Shown: positions 48,070 through 58,377 of the stretch, in pieces
Numbering within the stretch: the first letter of the stretch is position 1
Layout of the letters: every line of letters begins with the position of its first letter
NCBI GenBank assembly: GCA_963978905.1
Contig: OZ022258.1
Span: 56,962,591-57,026,590, forward strand
DNA from: Trichostrongylus colubriformis
Lineage: Eukaryota > Nematoda > Chromadorea > Rhabditida > Trichostrongylidae
Length of the DNA stretch: 64,000 nucleotides
Reading direction: 5' to 3'
Made by a program: the position numbers and the translations under genes
Notes under the pieces: generated by a model
Told to the model about the DNA's origin: nothing
Seen by the model: the letters and a program-made list of their open reading frames with translations, nothing else
Database searches by the model: none

Positions 48070-49515
48070 CAACTTTTCCCAAACTATATTTTTCCCATAC
48101 TCCCTTTTCCTTTCTTTTCCCATACTAGATGTATCCCATTATAGATAAATCTATCATGAATGGCCAAGGGCAGAGCGAAATGCACTTTGAGCTGCTTTTT
48201 GGGGCACACTAAGCCTCTCAGTTCAGCACGTCATCACTCGCTTGGCCTCGGATGGGGACAAATTGGGAGTGGGTCCTAGAATCATCAAAGTCCACCAATG
48301 TATAATTTTCATCCTTTAGTTACTCGACCAGTTCTCGTTATATTTTAGTGCGTGACAGAGAGTGCTCATCTCAAACGTGCCGTTGCTATTTTCAGTAAAC
48401 TCGAACATCAAGCTTGTCCATAGATCTGTCCTCACTAGAATGCTCTTCAAAGTCAGAATTCCTAGTTTAGACCTTTAAGAAGCGCATCTGATCATCATAA
48501 AATCGGATTTGATTCCTATTGGTTCACTCTCGATAACCACACACCGTATATTTGAATACACAACTATAAACAGCACAAAAACAACATTTAAAAATAGTAG
48601 TTGACCAGAAATCAAGGTCAAGTTATTATCTGGTAGTGAGCATCCAGTCATCTTGATGTACGTAACAAAATTGTCCCCGTAGGAAGAGCTATGGACATGG
48701 TATTATAGAAACTGCTTATGTATTGGCATATCCATACTGTTTACTATACAACCAAATCTATTAAATTTTTAATAATACCTACCTGATGAACAGCTGAAAG
48801 AAAGAAGAGAAGAAAAGAAAAATAGAAAAGGAACACCTTTTTGTGTTTTTCTTTCTAGAAGACTACAAACAATAATATATTAGAAAGATGTTTGAATTCT
48901 TGAGAAACTGTAGAATTGCATCACTTGAGAGCGGTGATGGTACCATTTCAGATAAAAACATGAAAAATGAAAATGAAAGTTAGAACACATGCAGGACTCA
49001 CAGTAGGCATTTCCGATTTTATGGTGTTGATTTGAGCTAACGATATTGTGTAAGGTATAAGACCGTGTTGACTGAGTCGGTGCCCTTAAAATCTTTAATC
49101 GCAAATGAGATCAATTTCAAATCAGATATTGCAGCTCTATTAAGTTCTCCTGTCATCATTATGTGATATGGGCTTTTTAGTTTAAGAGGGACCAATCGCA
49201 CAGAGGTCAATGGAATCCAGCATTAGAATAAGTCAACGCGCGCGACGTGCTGTGCTGCCCACATTTTGAATTGCCGCGCGCGTGATTGGGCGTAGCAACC
49301 GCGAGCGTCGATGGCCTGAATAAACTACGCGCCGCAGAGGCTCTCTCGTGCATGAAAGGATTATGCAGCGATAAATGTAAAGTGAAAGATAAGAGTAAAA
49401 GTAAAGTCTATTGATAGTTATTGATAGTTTTTGTCTGCATCAATAAGAAGAAATGTAGGTGTTACTTATATGAATAGTCAAGAAATTTGAGGATGGTTAG
49501 TTTCGCCTATATCTC
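48070..49515. other. No recognised gene
   Basis: Short ORFs only. A CpG-containing GC-rich patch (CAACGCGCGCGACGTG) lies at about 49234-49330 without further recognisable structure. Confidence 0.3.
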
Positions 49516-49519
49516 AGAC

Positions 49520-49750
49520 GGATGTGTACCTTAATGTCAGGATGCCGCACTGCGGAATGTCGCAAGCGAAGCAATGCGGACGAGCTAAATTGTTGGGTCC
49601 CGAAGCGATTAGAAGTCAACTGCGTATCGCACTCCTAGCATTACGTTGTAATCGTTTTGAGACCCAATTACCGCGACGCGCATAGCTCGCACACACTGTG
49701 TCGCATGCCGCTCGCCATCGTGCGGTATCCTGACATTAGGGTACATATCC
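49520..49750. mobile_element. 231-bp MITE with perfect 9-bp target duplication
   Basis: The ends GGATGTGTACCTTAATGTCA and the complement of TGACATTAGGGTACATATCC are inverted repeats of about 30 bp or more (GTCAGGATGCCGCAC against GTGCGGTATCCTGAC). ATCTCAGAC is repeated exactly at 49511-49519 and 49751-49759. A 9-bp duplication points to a Mutator-like transposase as the mobilising enzyme. No protein is encoded. Confidence 0.88.
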
Positions 49751-49889
49751 ATCTCAGACGAACCACTGTCTCTCGTCCACCTTGAAGCTCATCAATGATA
49801 TGAGGTAGGCGAAACAAAAAAAGGTTAATAGAAAATGTTGGTAATAGAAAAGTAGAAAAATAAGAATTCTCTCAAATCGCTATAGACAT

Positions 49890-49985
49890 CTCTTCTGAAC
49901 AAGAATGTTCGTCCAAAGAGAAACTGACTCCCCAGTTCTCATCTCTCCTTATCCCTAGCGGCGCTTCTACGGTCAATTACGCCCA
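49890..49985 (+). repeat. Dispersed repeat R1, short fragment
   Basis: GAATGTTCGTCCAAAGAGAA, ACTCCCCAGTTCTCATCTC and TCCTTATCCCTAGCGGCGC parallel R1 at 16829-16885 and its extension. Confidence 0.4.
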
Positions 49986-50152
49986 CACAGATTCGGTGAC
50001 ATGGGATAAATATTAGTATCAATATCGATATTGATTAGAATGTATCATTTACTACTCCAATTTCTTGTGATTAGTATATCCAAAAATACCGACTGCAAGG
50101 GGTTATAAGGAAAAAAGTTAGGCAAATGAGGGATCAGAAAATGTAGTTTAAA

Positions 50153-50551
50153 GTGAAGTTTGGTTTTATTTTTTTGTTCCATTTATTTATTTTTGCTCAA
50201 AACGTGCGCTGCAACCGATTAGCCACGGGTTCCACTAGAGTTAATCGAGCTCCTACGAAACGCTGCAATTGCTGCATACAACGGGAAGAGCAGCCCAGCT
50301 CCAGGTCTCATCTAGCTTCAGTACGTTCTATTCGAATCTCAATTGTAAACAGGATAACGAACCTTCTAGCAATCCTTCAGCCCGTAAATTCATTCGCGTT
50401 CTGCCACTTCGAGAGTAGACTCGAAATCGTAACGTTGAAGTCAAGAGCGTATCTGAACTACTATAATCATATCCACGTCTCCCAAGTATGTCCATTGGGA
50501 AGGGTTCACTACAGCTCCAAACTATGGAAACCACTTTTAAAGAAGGCATAA
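50153..50551 (+). CDS. Possible small secreted protein, unidentified
   Basis: An ATG at 50153 opens a 132-codon frame with a signal-peptide-like start, MKFGFIFLFHLFIFAQNVRC, followed by NRLATGSTRV and a Cys pair. No homologous family or splice sites were recognised. The opposite strand is also open (50756-50328). The hydrophobic start comes from a T-rich tract, which lowers confidence. Confidence 0.18.
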   Translation: MKFGFIFLFHLFIFAQNVRCNRLATGSTRVNRAPTKRCNCCIQREEQPSSRSHLASVRSIRISIVNRITNLLAILQPVNSFAFCHFESRLEIVTLKSRAYLNYYNHIHVSQVCPLGRVHYSSKLWKPLLKKA

Positions 50552-50921
50552 TCCAAGATTGCCCTGAGTGGGTTAAATGAAATACGAGGTGGTGAACAAA
50601 GGTCAACAGAAAAAAATAACCAAAACAATCTCCAAAAATGATGAAGGCCTGAGGGCGATCTGGCCTTGTGAGGGAATACCGATTGAAATTAGCATTTGAA
50701 TCTGTTTTCGCTTGTCGGCACCGTGAGGAACTCTGTGACGTCACCTGTATCCCCATGCATCAGCTGCCTTCACCACTAAATCTCTTCCTTATCTTATCGC
50801 AACGCATAGATCGCAGACCTCCTTTGCCACCTTGTTGCCACCGTTGTCACGGCCGTTTCCAGCAATCACGTTGGGTTGAGCCTGCCAGCTTCAGAGGCAC
50901 ACACGTTCTACAAGGTACAGC

Positions 50922-51347
50922 CTAAAAGAGTCGTCCACGGAAAATCAGTTTTTGTGTTACCCATATATTTATGCTGTATTCACCTAATAAGAGCTGCATG
51001 CAAAGTTTCACCTGAAAAAGTGGGAATCCGGCCAAGATACAGCTTCCCAAGGTCTCGGCCGGGTGGGCGGGGCCTCCGAGCAGGTGCGCAACCCGTCGTC
51101 CGCAGTGGACGGAGGCGCAATGTAGGAACAGAAATACGTAAACAGCCCACTCTTCCCAACCGCGGCGAACGACGGGACGCGGGCTTCTACTCGAGGGCTC
51201 TGCCTACCCGGCCAAGAATTTGGGGAGCTGTATCTCACCGAATTCTCATTTTTTTCGCGTGAAACCCTGCATGTGGCTCTTATTAGGCAAATGCAACATA
51301 AATACATGGGTAACAAAGAAACTCATTTTCCGTGGACGATTCCTTTA
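50922..51347. mobile_element. TTAA-type foldback element, copy 2
   Basis: Arms starting with AGTCGTCCACGGAAAATCAG (left) and ending with TTTTCCGTGGACGATTCCTT (right) match 26561-26982, including CACCTAATAAGAGC/GCTCTTATTAGGC and the GGGCGGGGCCTCC inner block. The left end is degraded (CTAAAAG) while the right retains TTTAA. Confidence 0.75.
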
Positions 51348-51609
51348 AGTGGCTGTGGGTCGAACAGTCTGACCACGAAAGGGATTGAAGTATCCCAGTA
51401 ATTCTGGAATGTGCCTTCAATGATTCTCTCAAATGGGTATATCCCGAGGAAAGAACGAAAAAATATAACACTTCGAGGTCAGTGTGAGGGAAAGGGTAGC
51501 TGCTCTGCTAGAGTCTGTTATAATACATTAGTCTGGGCACGGAGGAGATAAAGCCTCGAGATGAACGCAAAATCCTTGTGCAAAAGCGGTTTTGACACTG
51601 GAAGCATTC

Positions 51610-51832
51610 GGGTGGGGGTCGATTGGTCGAATTTTTCACGAGGCTTGGAATTCCGCTCACAACCCAATGGGCTGGTACCGTGAAGGATCTTCGACGATTG
51701 CAGTTTGGAAGCTTCGGAAGTTTGCCTAAGTTGTTGTTGTTGTTTCCACAGAAAAAGCCGCAAACGACTCGTACTAGCCGCGCCGCTCGCCGCAGGCGGC
51801 CGCGCGAAAACTCGACCAATCGACCCCCACCC
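51610..51832. mobile_element. MITE with GTCGATTGGTCGA ends, copy 1
   Basis: The inverted ends are GGGTGGGGGTCGATTGGTCG and its complement at 51813-51832. Flanks GGAAGCATTC (51600-51609) and GGAGGCGTTC (51833-51842) look like a diverged 10-bp target duplication. The interior GGGCTGGTACCGTGA is shared with copy 2 at 53612-53884. No transposase is present. A duplication of 8-10 bp fits hAT or Mutator-like mobilisation. Confidence 0.75.
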
Positions 51833-51959
51833 GGAGGCGTTCACATTCCTTCTCCTTCCTTGTGCTTGGGCCAGCCCTCGCTGTCAGTGTCAGCCGACTG
51901 TCCCTTACGTACGCCGTTCTTGTTCTCTCTAGGGTTTGTCCGGGGTTCGCCTCTTCATG

Positions 51960-52132
51960 CATATGGTGCTACTAAATTCCTCCATCAGCCGGCCTGTCAC
52001 CTTGGGCCTGACGTTCGGATCGTCAACGCCCTGCAGTTTCTTGCGAGGCTTGGTTTATTCTTTGGCGGGGATCGAATCCACTGCCCCTGAGTGCACAGTG
52101 GTAAGCCTACATTCATAACTACGCGACCATCT
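51960..52132 (-). mobile_element. tRNA-derived SINE, family 2
   Basis: The minus strand starts near TGGTCGCGTAGTTATGAATG (A-box-like, 52098-52130) and has a perfect B box, GGATTCGATCCCC, at 52068-52080, about 40 bases downstream. This spacing and order are those of a Pol III tRNA-type promoter. The A-box region and the lack of proper acceptor and anticodon stems show it is not a tRNA gene. The 3' limit is uncertain. Confidence 0.6.
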
Positions 52133-52896
52133 TCGCCTTGCATTTTTCCAAAAGTTATATGAGTGAAAGAAAAATGCAAAATAGTTAAAGTGGCTGGAAG
52201 AAGCCGAAGGATGTGGTATAGTTAAATGGAGGCTATATAGCATACAAAATGGGTGGTTCCCCTACTATCCTTCGGTACCCTTGTCAGTTTTCTTCGAGGC
52301 TTAAAGGATCCTGGCCGTTGAGACCCGATTTCTATGAAGTGTGAAGTGTGAAGTCTTCTATTTCTTTGGTGTCGCCCTTCTAATCTGTACTCATCAGAGC
52401 CATAAAAGTTGCGTTCCCACGCGACCAAATGTGATTCTCGACGGATTGGCATATCGGCATATCGGATAATCCGCGATCTGGGATTTTTGACGATGTCACG
52501 TACACACCACTACGTAATTTTATAAGCATTATGGCAAATACCCAAAATCGGATACGCCGATCTGCCAAAAATCTCAAATCGCGGATAATCCGATAGTCTC
52601 TCTTTCTCAACCGACAGGTTTCTTATCCTTGACACTAGAAATCCAAAAATCCCTTTTCATTTGGTTATGAACGCATTTGAAGTCTCGTCCAAGCCGAACA
52701 AAGAAATGATAGCGCCGTTGACTGTTTCGGCAGCTTTGGAAAAAGTAAACCAACCTCGATTAATGCCAGGTATTGTAAAAGTTTGATTAAAAACAGGCTC
52801 CTGTCCTCTGGCGATTGCTGTCTGCAGTTTTGTTTTCTGACTGGATACTGAGAGACGCACCTAAAAAAAGATACCGTAGTGATGTCACAAAAATAA

Positions 52897-53192
52897 AGGA
52901 TAAAGGATAAAGTTTTTTGGCGTTAATCAATCCCTTTTTGGGATGCGCCGCACATTCTAGTTCCATTCAGAATCGTGGTGGCTGGTGAATGTGATGTGGC
53001 CTATACAATGACTTGCGGTGACCAGCCGATGTACAAGTCAGTGCTTTTATCCTCCCAGACAAGTCTGGTGCCAATTCACCGACCCCGTAGGGATGGAAGG
53101 CTTAGTTGGCCTGGGCGGGCGTTGATGCGGGATTTGATCCCTGCACCATGAGAGTGGGGTGCGCGCCACCTGTCACTACACCACCTCCGCCC
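52897..53192 (-). mobile_element. tRNA-derived SINE, family 1, with perfect target duplication
   Basis: The minus strand begins GGGCGGAGGTGGTGTAGTGA (A-box region at 53167-53184), followed by a B-box-like GGGATCAAATCCC at 53129-53141. It then runs through a unique body to a tail of ATCCTTT repeats at 52897-52912. The 13-base GTCACAAAAATAA is repeated exactly at 52884-52896 and 53193-53205, the expected result of LINE-driven target-primed insertion. The perfect duplication suggests a recent insertion. Confidence 0.88.
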
Positions 53193-53611
53193 GTCACAAA
53201 AATAACAATTAAGTAAAGCGAAAATGAAACTGCAAGATCAAGAATGTATTGCAGGGGACTCATGACTGCATAGTTTGCCGCGCATCAAAAAGTTTTCCTA
53301 TCACTAATGATTAGGTGAAAGATGGTGAAAAGGAGAAGCAGATTCGAGGAAACTTCTACAACGAAATTTTCGTTGCTACTTTTTCCATTTTCCCGTTGCA
53401 TCATAGAACATCTCATAAGTGCATCACCACTCCATTCCATCCATAGTTTCAATCAAGGTCTTCGTGATTTTCCGGTTCAAAACCAGAGTTCGAGATTGAG
53501 ACCATCAGGCAATCAGGCAGGAAGAAAAAGATGCACATCAATCGAGCAATCATGCGTATCATCCATTTTGTCGATAGGTGTCTCATCCTTTCCGCGTGAT
53601 CGCCCAATCGC

Positions 53612-53884
53612 GGGTGAGGGTCGATTGGTCGAATTTTCGCCTCGCGGCGTCGAACTCGTGGCGCCGTCACTACGGGTCGTTTGGAAATCCGCTCAAAACG
53701 CAATAGGCTGGTACCGTGAGGAACCTTGAGATTGCGAGTTGAAAGCTCCGGGCGGAAGTTCGCCGACCTTTAAAGGTCCCTTACGGTACAAGCTCATTGC
53801 ATCTCAAGAGGAACTCCATACGACTCATACTGACGGTGCCGCGTAGCGAAAATTCGACCAATCGACCCTAACCCCCCCCCCTCT
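53612..53884. mobile_element. MITE with GTCGATTGGTCGA ends, copy 2
   Basis: The left end GGGTGAGGGTCGATTGGTCG pairs with the right CGACCAATCGACCCTAACCC. The flanks share CCAATCGC exactly (53604-53611 and 53885-53892). The interior GGCTGGTACCGTGAGGAACC matches copy 1. It is non-coding. Confidence 0.75.
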
Positions 53885-54091
53885 CCAATCGCCTATAACA
53901 CAAGTGCGATTTCCAACTCTGAACTCACACATGATCTGTCCACTGCCAAGTAGCGAAGCCTGTGGTCACGAAACGGTACACACTAGAGTGTTTCAAGACC
54001 GCCCTTATATGTATGCATTCGTGTCTTCGGCCATGGAAGGAGAAGCGATGCTTCGCGTTACTGTATCGAAAGGACAGAGTTCTTGGCTACA

Positions 54092-54225
54092 ACCATCCAT
54101 TTTTGGGTTGCGCCGTGCATTCCAATTTCATTCAAGAACGTGGTGGAAAGTGAACGCGATTTGGCCTATTCAATGATTTGTGGCAGAGCAGAAGTCCAAA
54201 TCTGTGATGGGGCTACGTTGGTGTG
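54092..54225 (-). mobile_element. tRNA-derived SINE, family 1, 5'-truncated copy
   Basis: TTTTTGGGTTGCGCCGTGCA, TTTCATTCAAGAACGTGGTG and GATTTGGCCTATTCAATGAT match the 3' body of the SINE at 52920-53030. The tRNA-like head is absent. Confidence 0.6.
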
Positions 54226-54539
54226 TCAGCTACCGGACTTAGTCCGCCCGTTGATTGTGATAGAATTGAACAAAGTTAATAATTCCGAGAAAAATTATTT
54301 AGAAAAAGAAACAATGTTGCACCGTTTTAAATCACTCTGTAATATGTTACGTTGGCTTTCTACCCTTTTTTGTGAATAATGCCATCAACTGTGTAATGAA
54401 GGAGTAAAATATTAAAGTGGTTACGTTATTAAATAAACGCTTATCAATCGATTTTATACCTGCGATGCGTCATCAGCAGAAAGATCACATCCATGTAAAG
54501 AGATGATTTTGACGACCACGGCATCCTTCTGATTGAGGT

Positions 54540-55195
54540 GCTGTGCAGAAATTCGAAGTGACGGCACCGTTGTGTCAGGGCTATCGAGCTTGTACGGTCG
54601 TGATGGTTCGAACTGAAAAGCAGGATATTGTAGGACCTATAGGTTCATCAAAGTTCAACACATGCTCTATCAGACTGAATGCCAGACATGCCAGTAGTTT
54701 GGGAACTGGAACGGCTTTGTGTATCAGGAAACACATTGATGATTGAACGGAACACTCCTTCGGAAGCGTTTGAGCGGGGACATAAGGGCCTCAATGTGCC
54801 GTGCAGAATTTCGACATGAGGGATAGATTTTTGCGATGAATTGCTTAAGACATTGTGGATTTCAGCAAAGAATCCACGCATGATTAACCGAATGGAGCGC
54901 TTAGTCACTGCGGGTGATCTCTCGTCATTTACGCCGCATCGCGAGCTTCTAATATAACATTTAGTGGTGCAAGTCCTTGTTATAATCCCCATGTGAGAAT
55001 ATCCTGCCATGTCTCACTTTTTTCATGAACTCCTACTTCACCTCTCAATAATAGACTTGGTGAGTTTATCTTCAATTTTTCAGCCAGGTTGGAGGTGTAC
55101 AGGATGATTTCTAAATGAGCCACGTCTACATATTTGAGGAAGACGATCTGGTGGAGACGTCAGGCATTAATTGGAAGTTCCACCTATTAAGCATG
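54540..55195 (+). mobile_element. Penelope-like element remnant, locus 3
   Basis: On the plus strand ECQTCQ with GTGTALCIRKHIDD (about 54670-54745) corresponds to the GIY-YIG centre. ELLKTLWISAKNPRMINRME and LVTAGDLSSF (about 54838-54933) match the C-terminal block. The 3' untranslated region then runs to a degenerate hammerhead-type motif at 55132-55189. Frameshifts and stops break it into pieces, and no inverted partner is seen next to it. Confidence 0.7.
55132..55189 (+). ncRNA. Hammerhead-type motif (copy c, degenerate)
   Basis: TTGAGGAAGACGATCTGGT, then GGAGACGTCAGGC, preserves the box order with substitutions in the CUGANGA and GAAA boxes. It is probably inactive and marks the 3' end of the locus 3 remnant. 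Confidence 0.35.
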
Positions 55196-55595
55196 CGTTG
55201 TGTAGGAATTCTCAAAAATACGACCTCTCCCCTCCCTAACCTAGACCAATACCGACCATTCAATTTGTACCCTTTGCCGATAAATATGAAAGCGTCTTTT
55301 CAAAAAAAAAAATCGATTGAGATGACAGTTATAGTAATGCTAAATAATGTGTGGTGACCGACTGACGATTCCTTTTTCGAGAGACCATCTCATCGTTCCA
55401 AAAAGCCTTAAAAAAAGGTGATCGGTGAAGATTACTCGAGAAATGGTGGAAAAAAACGAATTGCCCTTTCCAGCCAAAAAAACCAGTATTTATACCGATA
55501 TCTGATCGAGAACAAGAAAACCGCTCTGAAGTGCACTGAAAGTTAAGTCGAAATAGAACTTCCCATTACATACTTGACTATGGCTCGACGTCTAA

Positions 55596-55783
55596 GGCCG
55601 CCGTCAAACTTTGCGATTTTGCGACTTTGCGGTGTCGCGGGTCCGTACGCGAAGTTGCGGCATTGCATAATCTCAGAGTCGTAATATCGCGTGCGAAGGT
55701 GCGACGTCGCAAAACCGCAGAATCGCATGATTGCGAAATAACAAAAGCGTAGGATCGCAAAATCGCAAAGTCTGACGGCGGCT
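55596..55783. mobile_element. GCGA-rich palindromic repeat, copy C
   Basis: The ends GGCCGCCGTCAAACTTTGCG and the complement of CGCAAAGTCTGACGGCGGC are the best preserved of the three copies. The interior contains GCGATTTTGCGACTTTGCGG and inverted equivalents around a TCCGTACGCGAAG centre. Confidence 0.72.
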
Positions 55784-55969
55784 CAAGAGCCTTAATAACA
55801 GAATTCCCAAGAGGCTTGTGAAATTTTCCACACCAACCCATATCCCATAAGGAAGGAGGCAGCAGTATCATCATAATGCCCTTGTATGGCATGCTTATTA
55901 ATGTCAGTAAGCTATTCTGTCAGCATGAAATTTGCTTTTACACGTAACTGTGAGCGAAGCTTGCATATA

Positions 55970-56735
55970 TTAGGTAGTCTAAAAAGTCTTTTCGTATTTT
56001 TAAATACCGCTTTTTCCGTCAAAACTGCTGTCCACAAAATTTCTTCTGTACATATATATGTAGTACAAGTCCACACGCATCTATAGGTATTGTTGTCTTC
56101 CATCCCCCGGATAATCCTTTTCGGCAAAATAAACATATCAAAGGTCACCTCATTTTCAATTCCACCTTTTTTTTGAATGGCGTTAGACAGGGAAAGGAAA
56201 AGGTGATAAGCCGATGGAGCAAGATCAGGGCTATAAGGCAGCAATTTTATCCAAGCTCGAGAATTTTTTGGCAAGGCAATTTTTTGCAAGTTCTTACCAC
56301 TATTGAAAAAATGACTCGCCAAAAAATTCTCGAGCTTGGATAAAAATTGCTGTCCCATCCACCTTATAGCCCTGATCTTGCTCCATCGGATTATCACCTT
56401 TTTCTTTCCCTGTCTAACGCCATTCAAAGAAAAATTTTTTATAATTTTCGTATTTAAAATGAGGTTGACCTTTGATATGTTTATTTTGCCGAAAAGGGTT
56501 ATCCGGGAGATGGAAGACAATAATACCTATAGATAATTTTCGTATTTGAAATGAGGTTGACCTTTGATATGTTTATTTTGCCGAAAAGGGTTATCCGGGA
56601 GATGGAAGACAATAATACCTATAGATGCGTGTGGACTTGTACTACATATATATGTGCAGAAGAAATTTTGTGGACAGCAGTTTTGACGGAAAAAGCGGTA
56701 TTTAAAAATACGAAAAGACTTTTTAGACTACCCAA
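55970..56735. mobile_element. Mariner foldback element built of two transposase 3' ends, copy 2
   Basis: TA flanks both ends (55968-55969, 56736-56737). The terminal sequence and arms match 47387-48064. The left arm (minus strand) encodes PYSPDLAPSAYHLFLSLSNA, with Ala in place of the third catalytic Asp; the right arm (plus strand) encodes PYSPDLAPSDYHLF with the Asp kept. The right arm also has a 92-bp tandem duplication (ATGAGGTTGACC at 56459 and 56551). A 202-codon minus-strand frame, the longest in the window, simply reads through the palindrome, antisense first and then sense; it is not a gene. Confidence 0.87.
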
Positions 56736-56739
56736 TATG

Positions 56740-57120
56740 TTTGTAAATGGCATTTGTAGAACTAATCCTCCTCCTCCGCTCTCCTGTGCCAATAGAAACC
56801 AATGACGCTATCCATTACACCGATTCACCGCTCTACAATTACTAAACTCCCCTTTTTTCTTATATATCAGGAACTTTTATCAATTACAAATGATAAATGC
56901 TGAGCGAAAATAATATCGCCAAAAATCGAAATTTCGGCGACTTCGTGACGATTTCTTGTTTTTTTCTCCCATGAGTGTTTTTACTATGAACTACATTTGT
57001 AACAGATCGAATCATATCCCTGCCATAAAGTTCGATAACTGTAGCCTTACAGTCACGACGATGTATAGTAAAGGTACCTATTTCAATCAAAAAAAAAAAG
57101 ATGATAATGGCAAACACACA
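56740..57120. other. No recognised gene
   Basis: AT-rich, short ORFs only. Confidence 0.3.
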
Positions 57121-57124
57121 TTAC

Positions 57125-57395
57125 AGAAGAGCACCTTGGAGTCTTCATCGCGATTCCACAGCACTGCCGGTCATCTGCCTAGCATCCGCTGGATGAGTTG
57201 CTCCGAGGGCGGGACAACGTTCGCGGATGGCTAACATAGTCCCGTCCCCTTCTGCCTCACTGGCTAGTTATGTAGAGGTGGCGAAGGAGAAGGAATGAGA
57301 AGGAGGTTCAGGTTTCTAACCACTTTGTTCCGTTCTATCGCTTCTGTTACAATACTGATCCCTTGACTTCCATATCTCAAAATTACTGCACAATC
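57125..57395 (-). repeat. Dispersed repeat R1, inverted copy
   Basis: The reverse complement reads GAGATATGGAAGTCAAGGGA, then ACGGAACAAAGTGGTTAGAA, matching GGAATACGAAAGCCAAGGGA and ACGGAATAAAATGG of copy 2 at 16500-16570. It lies in the putative intron after the 57495-57561 exon. Confidence 0.5.
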
Positions 57396-57494
57396 TAACA
57401 AAACCATCTTTAACGGTATCTTCGAGTTTAACAATAAGATTATGGCAAATGAAATTTGTTGATTTAAATTGATTTCCACGTATAAAAAGCTTAC

Positions 57495-57561
57495 ATCACG
57501 TTTATCAATGACGATCTTTGGCCGTGGCTCATACTTCTCGAACTCGTCATCGTTTTGTGGC
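57495..57561 (-). CDS. Candidate exon, unidentified charged protein
   Basis: A 67-bp minus-strand segment lies between an acceptor (TTCTTTTCAG, exon from 57561) and a donor (CGTGAT|GTAAGC, end 57495). It encodes PQNDDEFEKYEPRPKIVIDK followed by RD. The charged composition and good splice sites suggest real coding sequence. The frame can also stay open upstream to an ATG at 57614 (MEEWKNSCLTHDKSILF) without the intron. No family recognised; neighbouring exons not found. Confidence 0.33.
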
Positions 57562-57699
57562 CTGAAAAGAATAGATTTATCATGTGTGAGGCAACTATTC
57601 TTCCATTCTTCCAAAAAACTGTATTGCGAAAACCTTCACTCTCCTGGAAATATAAATCAATAGATTCCTGATGACACAAACGAAGCACAAGATTAAGAA

Positions 57700-58375
57700 A
57701 ACACTAATGACTACTTAGATAATTTGTAATGGAGGAAATTAGTCAAAGGCAGCGATAAGGAGTAATTCCGGCGTACGGTAAACGCTTGCACTTCGGCAAA
57801 TGCACGCCTTGCTAAGACTCAAGTTTAAATCAATTAGATATTTTTTAAACATATACACCTTTTTTCTAACTCTTTCACTTATTCTGCCTTTCACTGTTTC
57901 ACTTGTCTGTTGCTATTTGACGTTCCACATGCTCAGTATCATCATGAATGAAATCAAATTCGCCCTACGCGACATCAAATGACAGAGGCACCGGCCTTCT
58001 CTGTCCGCGGTCTGTAGTCAGCTTGGCCACTGAAACGTGCAGTTTGAGGTGAAGCGAGCTATGGTAGCAATAGCACTCGAAAGGCTCCATTTTTTTCTTT
58101 TTTCGCTACACAGTTGCACCTTTAAGATCGGTTAATCATTCAGAGAACGGTGTCCCCAAATAGAACCCCCTATCGATGTCTAAAAATTTACAAAGTGTTT
58201 GTCACGGGGAAGAATTTCTTGAGTCGATAAGAAATGCAAAAAATGCAATTTTCAAAAAGTACAAGTAGCATTTGCTAGTGAATGTCGGTCAAAAGTGGCT
58301 CTCTCTCAACCGTACGAGTTGCCATTGAAATTAATGGAAATTGCGTCCACACCTAAACCTAGTGTGACGAGTTAC
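57700..58375. other. No recognised gene
   Basis: AT-rich with short ORFs only. Confidence 0.3.
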
Positions 58376-58377
58376 CG

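Noticed and set aside
52060..52132. A functional tRNA gene on the minus strand
   Set aside because: A and B boxes are present but there is no 7-bp acceptor stem or anticodon arm; a SINE head explains the boxes better.
53449..53729. Overlapping frames of 135 and 84 codons as genes
   Set aside because: They run into the GTCGATTGGTCGA-ended MITE and have no motif or splice support.
55912..56520. The 202-codon minus-strand open frame as a protein-coding gene
   Set aside because: It crosses the centre of a mariner foldback, reading one arm antisense and the other sense. The length is a by-product of the palindrome.
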